Below the pieces are notes generated by a model that did not search any database, was not told the origin of the DNA, and saw nothing but the letters and a program-made list of their open reading frames with translations. From the NCBI RefSeq assembly GCF_036588685.1, contig NC_086383.1:38448171-38512170 (forward strand): a stretch of DNA of 64,000 bases, given 5' to 3'. This document shows, piece after piece, positions 25,230-37,635 of the stretch (the first letter of the stretch is position 1; each line of letters begins with the position of its first letter). The translations under genes were made by a program, and so were the position numbers. This DNA comes from Mytilus trossulus. Taxonomy: Eukaryota; Mollusca; Bivalvia; Mytilida; Mytilidae.

Positions 25230-27340
25230 ATTTTGATTTTATTTTGATCTTAATTTACAACAAAATGTCACCAATAATGAAGATCATAGAGGCACTTGGA
25301 ACATTTCCAAAACTGAAAGAATCTATGGGAAAGTATTAAATACATTCTTACATATTATCAAAAACAATGGTGTTGTTTCCCTTTTTGTATAAAAAAACCC
25401 ATTATCATTATGAAACTACAGACCAATATCTTTATTTAACGTTAATACTAGGCTTATGGCTTGTGGAGAGTTGTTTTATTGGCAATAATATTCTTCATCT
25501 TCTTTTTTTATATTAAAATAATAAGCAGCAAATGTTTTTGGGTAACGAAAACATAAATTTAAAGGAAATTGTTAAGTGTATATTAATTGGACATGAATAA
25601 ACCCAACTCTCACAAAAACTAACGACTGAGAAAAACGAACATCATCAAAACTGTAAACGAACTCAAGCGTTGCAGAAGGGTAACCAGTTCCCAGCTTCAT
25701 GTATGGCAACCATTGTCATGATTGTGTTACATTTTTTTTAACATGACACGAACTTTACAGAAAAAAAAGTAAAATTGAGTTTTTATCTTTATAATAATAA
25801 AACTTGCAAAAAAGCGAAATAAAAATAAAAGAATGAACAATTCAGTATAACAATTTACATCATGATGCAGCCTGTTGGTTAGTTATTACACCTTATCACT
25901 ATTTGGAAATCTGCACCGTTAACCCGAAATTCTTCGCCAGTTAAACTAACGAATTCATGTACCGATCACGTTGATATTGTGGCGTCATATAGTATCTTTT
26001 ATGACGTCAAAATTTTACCGAAACCTTCGTTAAGTCCAGTAAAGACGGACTAATAGATATGATGTGTATTATCAATGGCGTGCTAAGAAATCGTTGGACC
26101 GTTTGGCACCTTCTGAAATGTAAACAATATTTCAAACCAAACCAAACGTACACACGGATCGGAAAAATCAGTACTAAATTACGCAATTTTACAATTTTAT
26201 AATGCATCATTGCTTTACTAGCAACCTATCTGTAAATTTCAAAGGTTCACATCAACCTGTCTTTAATATATGGTTGGCAATAGAATTAGTATTTTCCCGA
26301 CCGTATATCGATATTTTTTTGGTTTTGCAATAAACAGTTAATGACTTGTGAGATTCTTTGAATTGTCAAATTGGTATGTGCAGTATTATTCAAATGATTG
26401 ATACCAGTAGTGTCAAGTTGTCTAGTCTGCAAACAGGACATTGCGTTAAATCCCATTTGCAACATTTTGCCTGAGTGTGAATAAAGATGACAGATGCAGG
26501 AACTGCAGGTGTAACAGGAAACATATCGTCTATTGTCGCACCACGTTTTGTCCTTTTTAGGGTTCATACGATTCAATAAATTAAGTGTTAAGCGTTGTTT
26601 TCATTTTTTTTTCTGCCTTTGATCGATGCTGCTGGTCGACTGTCAGTCCCAACAGTTATCACGAACTAAGTGATCAGAAGGTAGGTACAGATATTTTCCA
26701 TTTTTAAAATGACACACCTTCCTTTGATTGTTACAAATAATGAAGTAATCAATCATTTCAAGTAATTCAGGAAAAAATTATAGATTTGCGCATTTGATAT
26801 AGCTCATATAATTCTTACTTTGTTTTTGGTTGTCATTATTCAATTTGATCTGATCGTTCACAGTGAATGTAAATCCGAGGAAAAGTCTCCGGACGCATAT
26901 AATTTATATCTGTTGTTTTCATATAGATTCTACCACAGCATCGATGGTGATAGGTAATCACGTCGAAGGTGGATTAAAATGATTATTATTGTATTGCAAG
27001 AGATTTGGAGTGGAATTTCCCCGCATTACTTATCGACAATATGCAGGTGATCATAATCCTCTTTTTGAATGATCTGCCAAAAAGAATATATCTGTCTTCA
27101 GTCATGGTCAACTTCTTTTCATTGTCATAAAAGCTGTTAAGAGAAAAAAACAACAAGTTAATTTGTTTTCATAATCTAGTTGTGTTAAATGACAAAATAT
27201 TGTGAAGGTGGATCTCTGCGATTGAGATTTCTGCCAATGGCACATCAGACATGTTTGATAGGGTTTATGTATTGAGACATGCAAGGTCAAAACATAGTGT
27301 AATCAAAAAATTTGGTTTTGATATCAAATGAACCACATGT
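25230..27340. other. no confident gene; weak family C relic at 25610-25725
   Basis: Around 25610-25725 there is a loose match to C (GCAGAAGGGTAACCAGTTCC, GTATGGCAACCATTGTCATG). The 96-residue minus-strand frame at 26286-26576 is Cys-rich at one end but has no recognised domain. Confidence 0.4.
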
Positions 27341-27349
27341 TGATTAAAT

Positions 27350-27511
27350 ACTTGTTCTTCCACTGTTATGAGTGTAATACGATATGTATACACTCTAAAC
27401 AGTTCCATTTTCAAATTCAAAACAAGAGCATTTAAACTATTTTGTATATTAAACTGTCGATAGTAGATAAATACCACATTGCTAAAGATTTGGTAGTTGA
27501 ATCTGTTTCTT
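27350..27511. mobile_element. diverged copy of the 22049 palindromic MITE
   Basis: TTCTTCCACTGTTATGAGTG, AATACGATATGTATACACTC and AACAGTT on the left. AAACTGTCGATAGTAGATAA and GTAGTTGAATCTGTTTCT on the right. The same block order as 22049, with weaker arm pairing. Confidence 0.5.
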
Positions 27512-27775
27512 TAGAGTTTGTAAACGATACGCAGTCAGATTCAATCCTTCACTTCAAATTATTTGCAAAATGATGTACGTGTTCTTTCTATGTGACATCT
27601 TCAGGCATGGTCGTATTTTCTTATGACATATTCAGAAAAAATGAACAAAATTGCAACCGATAAATGACGTATGACGTTAAAAAACTAATACCTGGGATGC
27701 GTTTTAGTTGAATTTAGTCTCTGATGCATGATTTTTTTATATCATTTGGTTTGTTTTATGAAGATAGCTTGGGTT

Positions 27776-27823
27776 GTTTTTTTTTTGGGGGGGGGGGGGG
27801 TTTAATTTGGGGGGGGGGGGGTA
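27776..27823 (+). repeat. interrupted poly-G tract
   Basis: A T run leads into about fourteen G, then TTTAATTT, then about thirteen G. Two long G runs this close could form a G-quadruplex and are also common sites of sequencing slippage. Confidence 0.75.
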
Positions 27824-27934
27824 CTAGCTTTATGTAACTGCTAGTATTCTCAAATCGTAGTTTGTTTTATTTTGACCAGTTGAACATTTGATAATGGATT
27901 TTTGTTATTTAATGTTTACTTAATAAGTGTTATG

Positions 27935-28005
27935 TTTTTGTTTTTTGTCCATGGATTTATGAGTTTTGAACAGCGGTATACTACTGTTGCCTGTATTTAT
28001 GTCTC
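27935..28005 (-). repeat. family E repeat, reverse orientation
   Basis: TTTTTGTCCATGGATTTATG, AGTTTTGAACAGCGGTATAC and TACTGTTGCCTGTATTTATG, the complement of the 11938 copy. Confidence 0.75.
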
Positions 28006-28494
28006 GTCTCAATTTTTGTAATATATACCAGCATTGATATGAATATTCATTTTCACTTTTGTTCTTGTAACATATAAACACTTTTATTAATTTGTAAAAA
28101 ATATGTATGTATTCAATGACTGTATATATATCTTGCAACACAATTATTTTTATTTACCTGTGTACGTTATTTTATTTCGTGGCATTTGGTCTAAAGTTAT
28201 GGTTCATGTGGTTGTCATTCTTATATTGTTTAACATCTCAATCTTCATTTTATTATTTTATATATATATTGTGTCATAGATCAAATTTATTCGTTCAGTT
28301 TATGATCGCTTGTTTGTTAATATGTCTTTCAATTGATACTTTATAGCGTGTATTCCTTTGTTGTTATGCAACACTATAAGTGTTTCAGATAAGGTGAATA
28401 TGTGTACCCGCTGTGTTTGTTTTCACCTGTTCTAATTCAGAAACCTAATAGTCAGTGGTTATCCTTTGTTGATGTTGTTAAGAAGTGTTTGTCG

Positions 28495-28710
28495 TTTCTC
28501 TTTTTTTAAATAGACTTTACCATTGGTTTTCCCGATTAAATTGTTTGCACTAGCCATTCTGTGGCCTTTTATAGCTTGCTGTTCGGTGTGAGCATAGGCT
28601 GGGTGTACAAGACCATACTTTGACCTAAAATGGTTTGCTTTTAAAAATTGTGACGTGACTTGGATGGAGAGTTGTCTGATTGGCACTCGTATCACATCTT
28701 CTTATATACA
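28495..28710 (-). repeat. family B repeat, reverse orientation, near full length
   Basis: It contains TTATAGCTTGCTGTTCGGTG, GACCATACTTTGACCTAAAA and GACTTGGATGGAGAGTTGTC. This is the complement of the 18912 copy. The minus-strand frame at 28459-28695 is repeat sequence. Confidence 0.8.
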
Positions 28711-30348
28711 TCGTCTACTATTTTTATGTCCTTTTTTTAGTCATATAAATGTATCTTTTGGTTTATATGTATATCTGCTTGAATTTCAATTGTTCGGCTT
28801 CGGTGAATAAGGTAAATCTCCGGACATATAATTTTATAAAGTGTTGCTTATCTTTTATATGTTTTTCTTCGTTAAAATTAATAACAAAACTTTGTTTTGA
28901 CGAATTTAAAGTTATAGGAAAAACACCAATAAAGTGTAAATTTTATTATTATGTACATGTGTCAAAGGTTTGCTCATGAATGCTATTTGTATTTTACTTC
29001 GTGAACAAATGTATTGATACCGTATCGACAATCGTTCTGAATATAATGAAATACATTTGATAGACGTTAAGCAAGTCTTAATTAACTCATTTGAATACGA
29101 ATTTACTTAAACGTACATAATGCATGAACTTTACAAATATTTTTTAATTATAAGTTTTTGTATGAAAAAAGTATCAGTAGTTTTCTGTCTTTGTTAAGTA
29201 TATCATTTCAGAATTGTAAACATGGTAAAAGGGTTATTCATACAAATGACCTAATTCTTAAGAAAACGAGGCACATTTAAATTACATTTCTTTACTTTAA
29301 TTTTAGTAGTTAACGTTATTTGTTATTATCTTTAAGAGGGCTATATAAGAAATGACCTAATTTTTAACAAAACAAAGCAGATATAAATCACATTTCTCGC
29401 ATGCATGTTAAGAAAACGACGTTATTTGTTATTAATTTAACAAGTATAAACATTGATCAAAACTGTTACAATAGATTTAAAGACCCGTGTTCAATAAATT
29501 TAAACTCATAACTTGTACTATTTTCAATATGTCAAGGTAGTTGAAAATATACGTTTTAATAACAAATAAATTGCGCAGCCTAGGGAGTGCACAAAGGCCA
29601 TTCAATTGCGTTCTTTAATTTAAGGAATACATGTAAGTTGAATCGATTAATTTGGTAACAAAAACCTAACCAATTTTAAAATGCGTTGCTGACCTAATTA
29701 AATCGAAAAGATCAAACAAATTCATAAGTTAATAGTTGCATCAAAACATGACAAAGGCACTTCTCAAACATTTATTATTTAAAAAAAAAATCATAATCAT
29801 CACCTTTTCAACAATTTATCAATAAACCATGATTTATGAATCTATAAATACGTAGGGTCATGCTGCATTGTTGGTCATTCGCATGGCCTTGTTTATAAAC
29901 ACTGTAAATCCGCAACTAATAACTCAATAACTTTTCAACGCTAAAGAAAAACTAATAAAGTGCATTGAACAATTTTTCACTCAAGTTTTGCATGTTTGAT
30001 AGATTTATTTCAAACGTATCAGGTTTAAAGGAAACACATGATTCATTAAAAAATACATCAAATTTTAATACCATCCTCTGCTTTATCTGCAAATGTCAAA
30101 TAAACAACTACAAAATGTAAAATACAAGATATACAATGTAACTTTTAAAAATTATTGTATCATATATATAAACTAAAAAAACAAAATGTGCATCTCATTT
30201 AGCATAGTCTAGACTAAGTGTCCTTAAACAGAAGAAAAAACAATCCAAAGCAATGTTGGTCAGGTTACAAAGTAAAATTAAATGTTGCAATTGGAATGAA
30301 GGAAACACAGTTTACAAATTTACTTCAAATGAAACGATGATTAAGAAC

Positions 30349-31873
30349 TTACACATTAAAGAGTTTCAAATAGTTTTGAACAAATATTTCCTGTGTCGAT
30401 AGCATCAGCCATTCGCCTTCAACACAAACAAAAACAAATTGAATTTCAACAACCAACAAAAATAAATAGAAAAAAAGAAACAGTACTACCAAAAGTATGA
30501 GTACAGCAACTAGAAAATTTATGCACTTTATACTGCAATTTTCGCATAGCTGTTGTTTGGGCGGCGGAGGCGTTGGAACTTGTGGTATAATAATCGGTGT
30601 TGGTTGTGGTATAACAACCGGTCTTGGTTGATGTATAATTACTGGTCTTGGTTGTGATGAAACAACGGGTCTTGGTTGTGGTATAATAACAGGTCTTGGT
30701 TGTGGTATAGGCTGCTTTGTTATAATAGATATTGGTGGTGGGTGTGAGGGTGGGGTTGGCGGGGTTAGAAGTCGTTGTTGAACTATACAACAGCAACAAT
30801 TGTTTTCCAACGAAAGGCAATTTCCACATGTGCATTTTTGCTTGGGTGTTGGTATACGTAAAGGTGGTGTTGATAATCGTTGGGTAGGAGGTGTTTGTTG
30901 ATGTGGTTGTAATATCATTGGTGCAGGTTGTACCTGACTTACACAATTGTTACAACATGTGCATTCGAACCAATCATCTTCCGGAGGACGAAGATCACTA
31001 GGGCAACATCGCATTATACAACAGCAACAATCTTTTTCGCACGACATGCACTTTCCGCATGTGCATTTAAATATATCAATTTCAGGGGGATCTAGCTTTG
31101 AGGGGAAACATCTGCACAAACAACACGCAAAAGACTTTTTACACGCAAGACATTTTTTCAAGATACATGTACAGTAATCGTCCTCTCCTGCATACGATGG
31201 AAAACATCGTAAAATACAGCAGCAAAAATTTTGTTCACAGTTCATACAATTCCCACATAAACATTCAAACCAGTCTGACTTTGGAGGTTTTTGATGTTCA
31301 GGAAAGCAACGAAAGCTAAAACATTTGCACGGTAGATGACAAGACAAGCATTCCCCACATCTACATGTACATATATCAGGGTGAGATGGTTTTAAAAACT
31401 CAGGAAAACATCTAAAAATGAAGCACGGGCAGAAGGACATTGTACAAGCCAAACATTCCCGACAGCTACAATTCCAAATGTCCTTTTTAGGGGGATTCAA
31501 GTGTGTTGGACAACATCTAAATGTAAAGCACTTACAAGGCCTTTCAAAGGCAATGCAATCACCACACCTACATGTACAGATTTCGGACTGAGATGGAACA
31601 AGATGAGTAGGGCAACAACGAAGAAAACAACACAGACAATTACTCTCACAGCTCAAGCAATCGCCACATTTACATTCAATGACATCGTCTTTCGGAGTTG
31701 GTAATTTTTGGGGAAAACACCTTATAAAACAACATTCACAATTTTTTTCACAAGATAAACACTGTTTGCAAGTACAATCACAAGCTTCTGTGTATTGTTC
31801 CGGAAATCGTGACGGGAAACATCTTAAGATGCAGCATTCACAAGACTGCTCACATTTCCATTTGTGCTGTGCC
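30349..31873 (-). CDS. gene A exon 2: Cys-rich repeat domain and C-terminal membrane anchor
   Basis: The exon starts after the acceptor CTTATTTTAG and joins exon 1 in frame (AG|G gives Arg). It encodes 507 residues ending Phe-Asn-Val. Nine complete units of about 30-36 residues follow the pattern C-x-C-x(2-3)-C-x2-C-x(3-5)-C-x-C-C-x3-R-C-(F/C)-P, as in CKCGDCLSCESNCLCCFLRC. Two partial units follow. Next comes a Pro-rich stretch of repeated QPRPVII-like motifs, then a hydrophobic segment of about 25 residues, and a conserved tail with EGEWLMLSTQEIFVQNYL. CxC motifs recall metal-binding or disulphide-rich modules, but the spacing fits no domain I know. A start at the first long-frame codon (31656) would drop the first two repeats; homology and splicing support the longer exon. 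The frame at 30446-30946 is an overlapping shadow. Confidence 0.85.
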
Positions 31874-32436
31874 CTAAAATAAGAGAGTTTGTTTTCTTTA
31901 ATTTAAGGAAAGCCTATCTGAAATTAACATATCGCGTTTATTGTTTTAATAACTATTTATTAATGTAAAATGTACGTGCACTTTTGTAAGATCAGGATGA
32001 TGGCGTTTGTAAACGGAAATTTAATGTTTGAGAGGGTCCTGGATTACGCGTTGTAATAGGATACCTACGATCAATCGAATATCAATCATGAGTACAAAGT
32101 GTCGAATGCCAAAATATTAATCGATTTATCGGTTTTCTGTTAGGATAATGACTTGTATTCCAATAAAAAAAAATGGGGGAACACCTTCTGAGAGTTCAAT
32201 AGATATACTAAATAAAAAACATAGTTAACAAAACAGATATTTGAATATGTGGCATGAGTGCCTATGAAACACCTCTCAATCTAAGTCAAGGTTTATAATG
32301 TTTGTGAGAAATTGCTGAGTTTGTTGGTGAGAGCATGTTATTTCTAAAGCTATAATGCCTCATACAAACGTTTTAGCCGCCACATATTCTTTAATGTACA
32401 CTTGTAATCAATGAATGAAATAAAAAAGATATTTAC
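31874..32436 (-). other. intron of gene A, 563 bp
   Basis: It begins GTAAAT right after Pro-Glu-Ar(g) and ends TTATTTTAG. It contains a short diverged family B match near 32236-32300 (ATATGTGGCATGAGTGCCTA). The equivalent intron of gene B is about 2.05 kb. Confidence 0.8.
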
Positions 32437-34658
32437 CTTTCTGGATCCCCGACTTTCGAATTACAAACATCACAGTTACATTTCTTGACAATGTAGTAAA
32501 TCAGTATACAGGGCAAAAACGGAATTGCCAAGACAAGAAACGGTAACAGAATGATTATTAAGCAGGTTTTAATGTTATCACTGCATTCACATGATTCACA
32601 GCAATCTGTGTCTCTTTGTGTCTGTCTAGGACTATTGGTTTGTTGTTGTACGTGATGTCTAAAGAGTGAAGGACTTTCTCGTCTATCGATATGTTGTGGA
32701 GTACCGTGCCTTATTTGATGTCTTTGGATAGGGCGTTTAGGAATCGGATTGTTCCAATACATCGTGCAGCATTTGCAACTTGTAAAGAAACGCCATGATA
32801 ACTTGAAAAAGGAAAAAATTCCGCTTAGAGCAATTAATATTTCAGTTGCGTCTACAGTACAGTCCAGTGTGCATACATCATAAAATCCCATAATTAACAT
32901 TATTTGGGAAATCTCAATAAAAAATAAAAACACAAACGTTTCTACGTATTCGAGGTTAATCTTTGTATCTTTCGTGTCACCTTTTATTTCATGAAATATT
33001 TGATATATGATATGTAAAATCTGAATCACGGATAATATGGTTGCTACTATTGTAAATACCAGGAAAATAAATTGTATAGTTTTACCAGTTCCTTCGCATT
33101 CGATAGTAAATTCTACATTTTTCACGCTTCGTTCTGCAGTGATTGTATAGTTTCCTGTTTTGTTCATTTCAGAATATTCGACCCAATCAAACACCAGATC
33201 AAGGATTATAAGCACTATAGAAACAATTTGTTTTGCTAAGTTAAACATTCTGCGTCTTTCAAAATGGGGCTTCCTCTTCCACTCGTCATTGTCTTCTGTA
33301 ATTTGTGAATTAATCGCCGATTCTTCATGTTCTTGGTCTACATTTCCTGGCATATGCCTACGTTTAAGAACATTACAGCGTCCTGCTGTCTCTGGTGATA
33401 AAATAACTGACGAAGGCTGGTTTTCGTCTCGACGATCAGTCGTATGCGTAGAATCAAATTGATTCTTTCCAAATGCAAAACTTGGTCCCGGATCAGAATT
33501 GTCAATGAAAATGGAGGAATGTGGAGAAGTCGGTTCAACAATATATGATGTGGGATTTTGATCGTAAAATATATCAGTTGATGCATCTGACGGTCTCTTT
33601 TCCTCTTGATATTCTGTCTCTGGTGTTCCACTTGTCTCTGTATTAGTTGTCTCCTGTTGTTTTTGTTTATCTAGATCTGTTTCCTCTAATTTAATCATTG
33701 TGTCTAAATTATATGCCAGTGGTGGAATTCCTTTCTCCTGATGTGTTTCATCTGACGGTTTTTTTTCCTCTTGATATGCTGTCTCTGGTGTTCCACTTGT
33801 CTCTGAATTAGTTGTCTCTTGTTGTTTTAGTTTATCTAGATCTGTTCCCTCTAATGTAAGCATTGTGTCTAAATTATATGCCAGTGGTGGAATTCCTTTC
33901 TCCTGATGTGTTTCATCTGACGGTTTTTTTTCCTCTTGATATGCTGTCTCTGGTGTTCCACTTGTCTCTGAATAAGTTGTCTCTTGTTGTTTTAGTTTAT
34001 CTAGATCTGTTCCCTCTAATGTAAGCATTGTGATTAGATTCTCTGTTTCTGATGGTATTCCTGCCTCTTGGTGTGTTGCATCTGATGGTCTCTTTTCCTT
34101 GTGATATGTTGTCTCTTGTGTTCCGCTGGTCTCTTGTTGTTTATGTTTATCTAGATCTGTTCCCTCTAATGTAAGCATTGTGTGTAGATTCTCTGTTTCT
34201 AATGGTATTCCTGTCTCTTGGTGTGTGGCATCTGATGTAACGGTTGTAGTTCTTGTCTCTGGGTTTATTGCCGGTAATGTGACAGTTGATGGTAGATTTG
34301 AAGTCTTTTGTATTTTGTTCATCGACAAATCCATTTTTTCTGGTGCTTTCGTTGTTTCTATATTGGTTTCCTCTAATGCTGTCCTTGGTTCATGATCGGG
34401 AACGAGATTACTTTCAGTTTTAATTTTGTTTATTTGCTCCGTATTAGGAACACCATCGGATGGCTCATAAGAATTATTTCTAACGTTCAATATCTGTAGC
34501 CTTTCTGCGTTTAAAGTATCCTGCTCTATTGTTATACTTTTTAAATCAATCTCATGGGCAATTGTATTCTCATTCGATGTTTGTTTCTGTCCTGAATCGA
34601 ACTGTTGATCTGTTTTTAAGTTTGCAAAGGATTCACTTTCTAGACTTTCATTATCCAT
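32437..34658 (-). CDS. gene A exon 1: Thr/Glu-rich repeats and five-segment membrane core
   Basis: Translation starts at the ATG at 34658, the first ATG after an in-frame stop at about 34724, in a strong context (AAG before, G after). It encodes 740 residues plus two bases. Residues ~1-140 are acidic and polar. Residues ~142-360 are four repeats of about 50-55 residues, each with LEGTDLDK-x-KQQET. Residues ~360-460 are polar. Then four hydrophobic segments lie at ~477-497, 528-553, 574-592 and 605-625, with NKTGNYT (two possible N-glycosylation sites) between the first two. A Cys cluster and polar linker lead to a fifth segment (~699-723) and CNCDVCNS. The donor is AAAG|GTAAAT. With exon 2 the protein is 1248 residues. 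I recognise no known family. If the NKTGNYT loop is outside, the Cys-rich repeats would also face outside; that is inference. Confidence 0.82.
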
Positions 34659-35080
34659 CTTCAAAAAGGAATATAGAGTTATAGACTCAAACAATAAGTT
34701 TTTGAATATCCCCTCTTCAAATTAGATATTGCAAAAAAACACTACTGTTTTCTTTTATATCTGTTCTTTGGTTAGTTTTCTCGATTAAGGTGCGCTATGA
34801 ATATTTGAATCATTCTGCCTAAAAGTAAATATAATAAATGTGTTTATTGTTTTATACCATGTTAAGTGTATTTGTATTCTATATTAAATACACACGTTTT
34901 ATTTATGGTGCACAAACCACAGATCTAAATAATCTTTGTCTTGCGATAATTTATTGTAACTAATATTTATCAGCACTTGTTGAAGTGGGTTCACTAACCT
35001 CGACGACCGAGTAGTGTAAATAGTTCATTGACAAGGATTTCAAACCTGTCAAAACTGGCTTTCGACAACCTTAACATGCT

Positions 35081-36741
35081 TAAGTCAGGTTAAACTTAAA
35101 GTAGGAGAGCATATTTTTTTTCTGTTAGAACTGAGGTATAGTCTTCAATAAAATCAAAAATATACTATTCCATTATATCCTTCGTCTTTTGTATTTCAAA
35201 ACAGTATGAATTATGCCTCAGTTGATAATTATATTACGTTATTTTGTTAATGTAAGTTATGGTCAACAACGATCCGTTTTATATTGTCAATGTGTAATTG
35301 CGCTTAATTTTTTAAAACTAAATAATATTTGAACACTAAATAAGGCATATAGGTTTACATGTTTCCATACAAATATAAAGTGATTCACTTGATTGGTGGT
35401 TAATAGTTGTCCAAATACAATTATTTAAAGTTAAATGTGTGAAGAATTTCGTTCAACTTAGATTGAATACACTTTTGGATTGTTGTAAAAATTGGTATGC
35501 ATCTCTCGTCGACACTATGATATATATTATACATTTCGGGTATTGACTCTGCAATATGGAATATAATAAAAATATAACCAATCTTATGCTATAAGAAATA
35601 GGAATTGAGATGAAGCGTTTTGTGTCTTAAAATCACGACGTGTCGTACTGCATATTTGACTTTCAAACACAATTCTGAAAGGCCAATTTAAATTTCAATT
35701 AAACTTTTAAATTACTGTAAATTTAGACATTTTTCCGATGTTTTTGTTATTGCGAAAAATGCGGTAAGGTTATAATTCCAATGATTTAAACTCTCATTTT
35801 GAAATTTTTTATATGAAATACAAATGATTTGTCTCAATATCTCCAAAAATTAAATCGCATTTAAGTCAAAAATTACAAAATCGCAATAATAATGCACGCA
35901 ATAATTTTTGAATTTACCTAGTGTATTGCAGCTTCTTTGTCATGTTTATTGCAATAAAGACTAGATTCATACGTTTGTTCTTGGATGCTGATGACCTTGG
36001 GGACAGCAATATTATTCTCTAAGAAACAACTTAACTCCAGTATTTCGTTCACTGAAACATACTTCAAAATGCTGGATTTTTGTCACAATATATATATTGT
36101 TACAATCGGTATTCCTATGAATGTGAACACAATATGTTACTTGGTCTACCATCTTATTTCTTAATGATTTTGAGACAGATTTTAAACAGAAGCTTCTCAA
36201 GAAAATGACATAAAAACGGCCTGTATTCTCTAATTTTCCTTTCTGCTATACAAATTATGTCCTTTGAAAAAAAGGACTTCAACATTTGGTGACTATACTG
36301 ACTGCGTTTAACCTGAACTTAACATAATCTGAGTCTTCTAGTAACAAAACAAATCGCTACGGTTAATAATTAGTGAGGAAGTCCTACATGTTTACACTTC
36401 AATAAAATTGCTTTACCTGACTTGCCATGAGTTAACACTAGAAATATGCTATTCTGTGGCTTTCATCGATTACTGCTTCGAGTCATTTTCATTTTTTACT
36501 CAGATTTTGATTTTGTATATATCATCATTACACTCAGAGAAATAAATAAATGCATTACATAAAAGTACATTTCGAGATGTTAACCACAGAATAACAACAA
36601 AAACCTGAATATAATTCATGACAGTACGCAAAACCAGCATAAAAGAATTACTAACAGTGCGTCAAACGAATGAACGCAATGAAATCAACTCAACAAAAAA
36701 CTGAACGTGTTATATGTTTTTGTAGTGATTACGATTATATA
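35081..36741. other. no recognised gene; possible promoter region of gene A at its left edge
   Basis: AT-rich sequence without a frame. Gene A's 5' end lies at about 34.7 kb. No firm TATA box can be singled out in such AT-rich DNA. Confidence 0.45.
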
Positions 36742-36887
36742 AACAATAATTGTGTATTGTCTTGACATATCAACGATATAAGGAGGAGGCTTCGAAATAC
36801 GAGGGTCTGCCTATAATGTAGCTTTTCCCCGTTTCGGACCGAAATTCTTATATCGTTGATATTTTAAGTCAATGCACTATTATTGTC
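36742..36887. mobile_element. ~146-bp palindromic element
   Basis: The arm AACAATAATTGTGTATTGTC continuing through ATATCAACGATATAAG pairs with CTTATATCGTTGATATTTTA and AGTCAATGCACTATTATTGTC on the right. The loop is relatively GC-rich (GAGGAGGCTTCGAAATACGA). Confidence 0.65.
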
Positions 36888-36889
36888 AT

Positions 36890-37429
36890 TATACCGTAAT
36901 CTGAAAAAAAAAATTCAATTGTTATTCAATGTATTAATATTATTTTTTTATAAAACATGGAAAAAAATCACCTTCGAAGGAAAAGGTCTCATCTCAGGCG
37001 GCGAAATATACCACACAATAAAATGTACATTACCTGTGGAAACCCGCAATCGATTGTGAACGTGTGAGAATGAATTGAAATATCAGCATGGCAAAAAGCA
37101 TAATGATTTATTATAGGTTTCAAACAAAAAATATTAACAAATGAAATAGGTCTTTTTCTTTTATTATAAAAGAAATAAGTTTGAGCCGTTGTTGTAAACA
37201 TGGAAACAAGAACAGGTTGAAGAGTTGTATGTATAATTATACATAGTTTCGGCAATTTCTATTTAGATATTAATGAGGAAAGTTAATATCGGGTCAGTGT
37301 CTGTTTATGACATAGAAATATACAGTCAACGCATTTTGACTGCCCAAATATAACGAGTGCATTATGAATTACAATATTGACTCCTGTTCCCTAATATTAG
37401 ACATTTTATTTTTGTTTTGATCATGCACA
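36890..37429. other. no recognised gene
   Basis: Short frames only. Confidence 0.5.
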
Positions 37430-37565
37430 TTCTTGCGTAAATATTAAGTAGTTCTACGTGACTGTCATACAGAGATTTAGCTATCTTGAAACCAGTTTTC
37501 TACATAAGGCCTTTACCAAATTAGGAATATGACAGTTGTTGCCCATTCGTTTTACATAATGTGTA
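37430..37565 (+). repeat. family D fragment
   Basis: CTACGTGACTGTCATACAGA, ACCAAATTAGGAATATGACA and GTTGTTGCCCATTCGTTT, as in the 13668 copy. Confidence 0.6.
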
Positions 37566-37635
37566 TCAATTTTTTCTATCTTTTGAACAAATATTCATAT
37601 GTATCACCATATTTTAATCTAATGTTGTTTCAATA

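Larger units (their letters stand above)
28740..35080 (-). repeat. segmental duplication, copy A (contains gene A)
   Basis: Homology to 53760-61650 covers the region downstream of the gene, both exons and the region upstream. Downstream examples shared by both copies are AAAAACACCAATAAAGT and ACTATTTTCAATATGTCAAG. Upstream, the CTCGACGACCGAGTAGTGTA block near 35000 matches CTCGATGACCGACTAGTTTA near 61570. Both copies have the same orientation, so this is a direct duplication with ~18.7 kb between the units. Confidence 0.8.

Noticed and set aside
26420..26560. Possible decayed RING finger on the minus strand (a frame reading LTQCPVCRLDN)
   Set aside because: Only the CPVCR end looks right. 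The upstream Cys/His ligands are missing or need frame changes, and no homologous copy in the window supports it.
30446..30946. 166-residue Thr-rich minus-strand frame
   Set aside because: It overlaps gene A exon 2 in another frame; its Thr repeats are the out-of-frame reading of the Pro-rich repeats.
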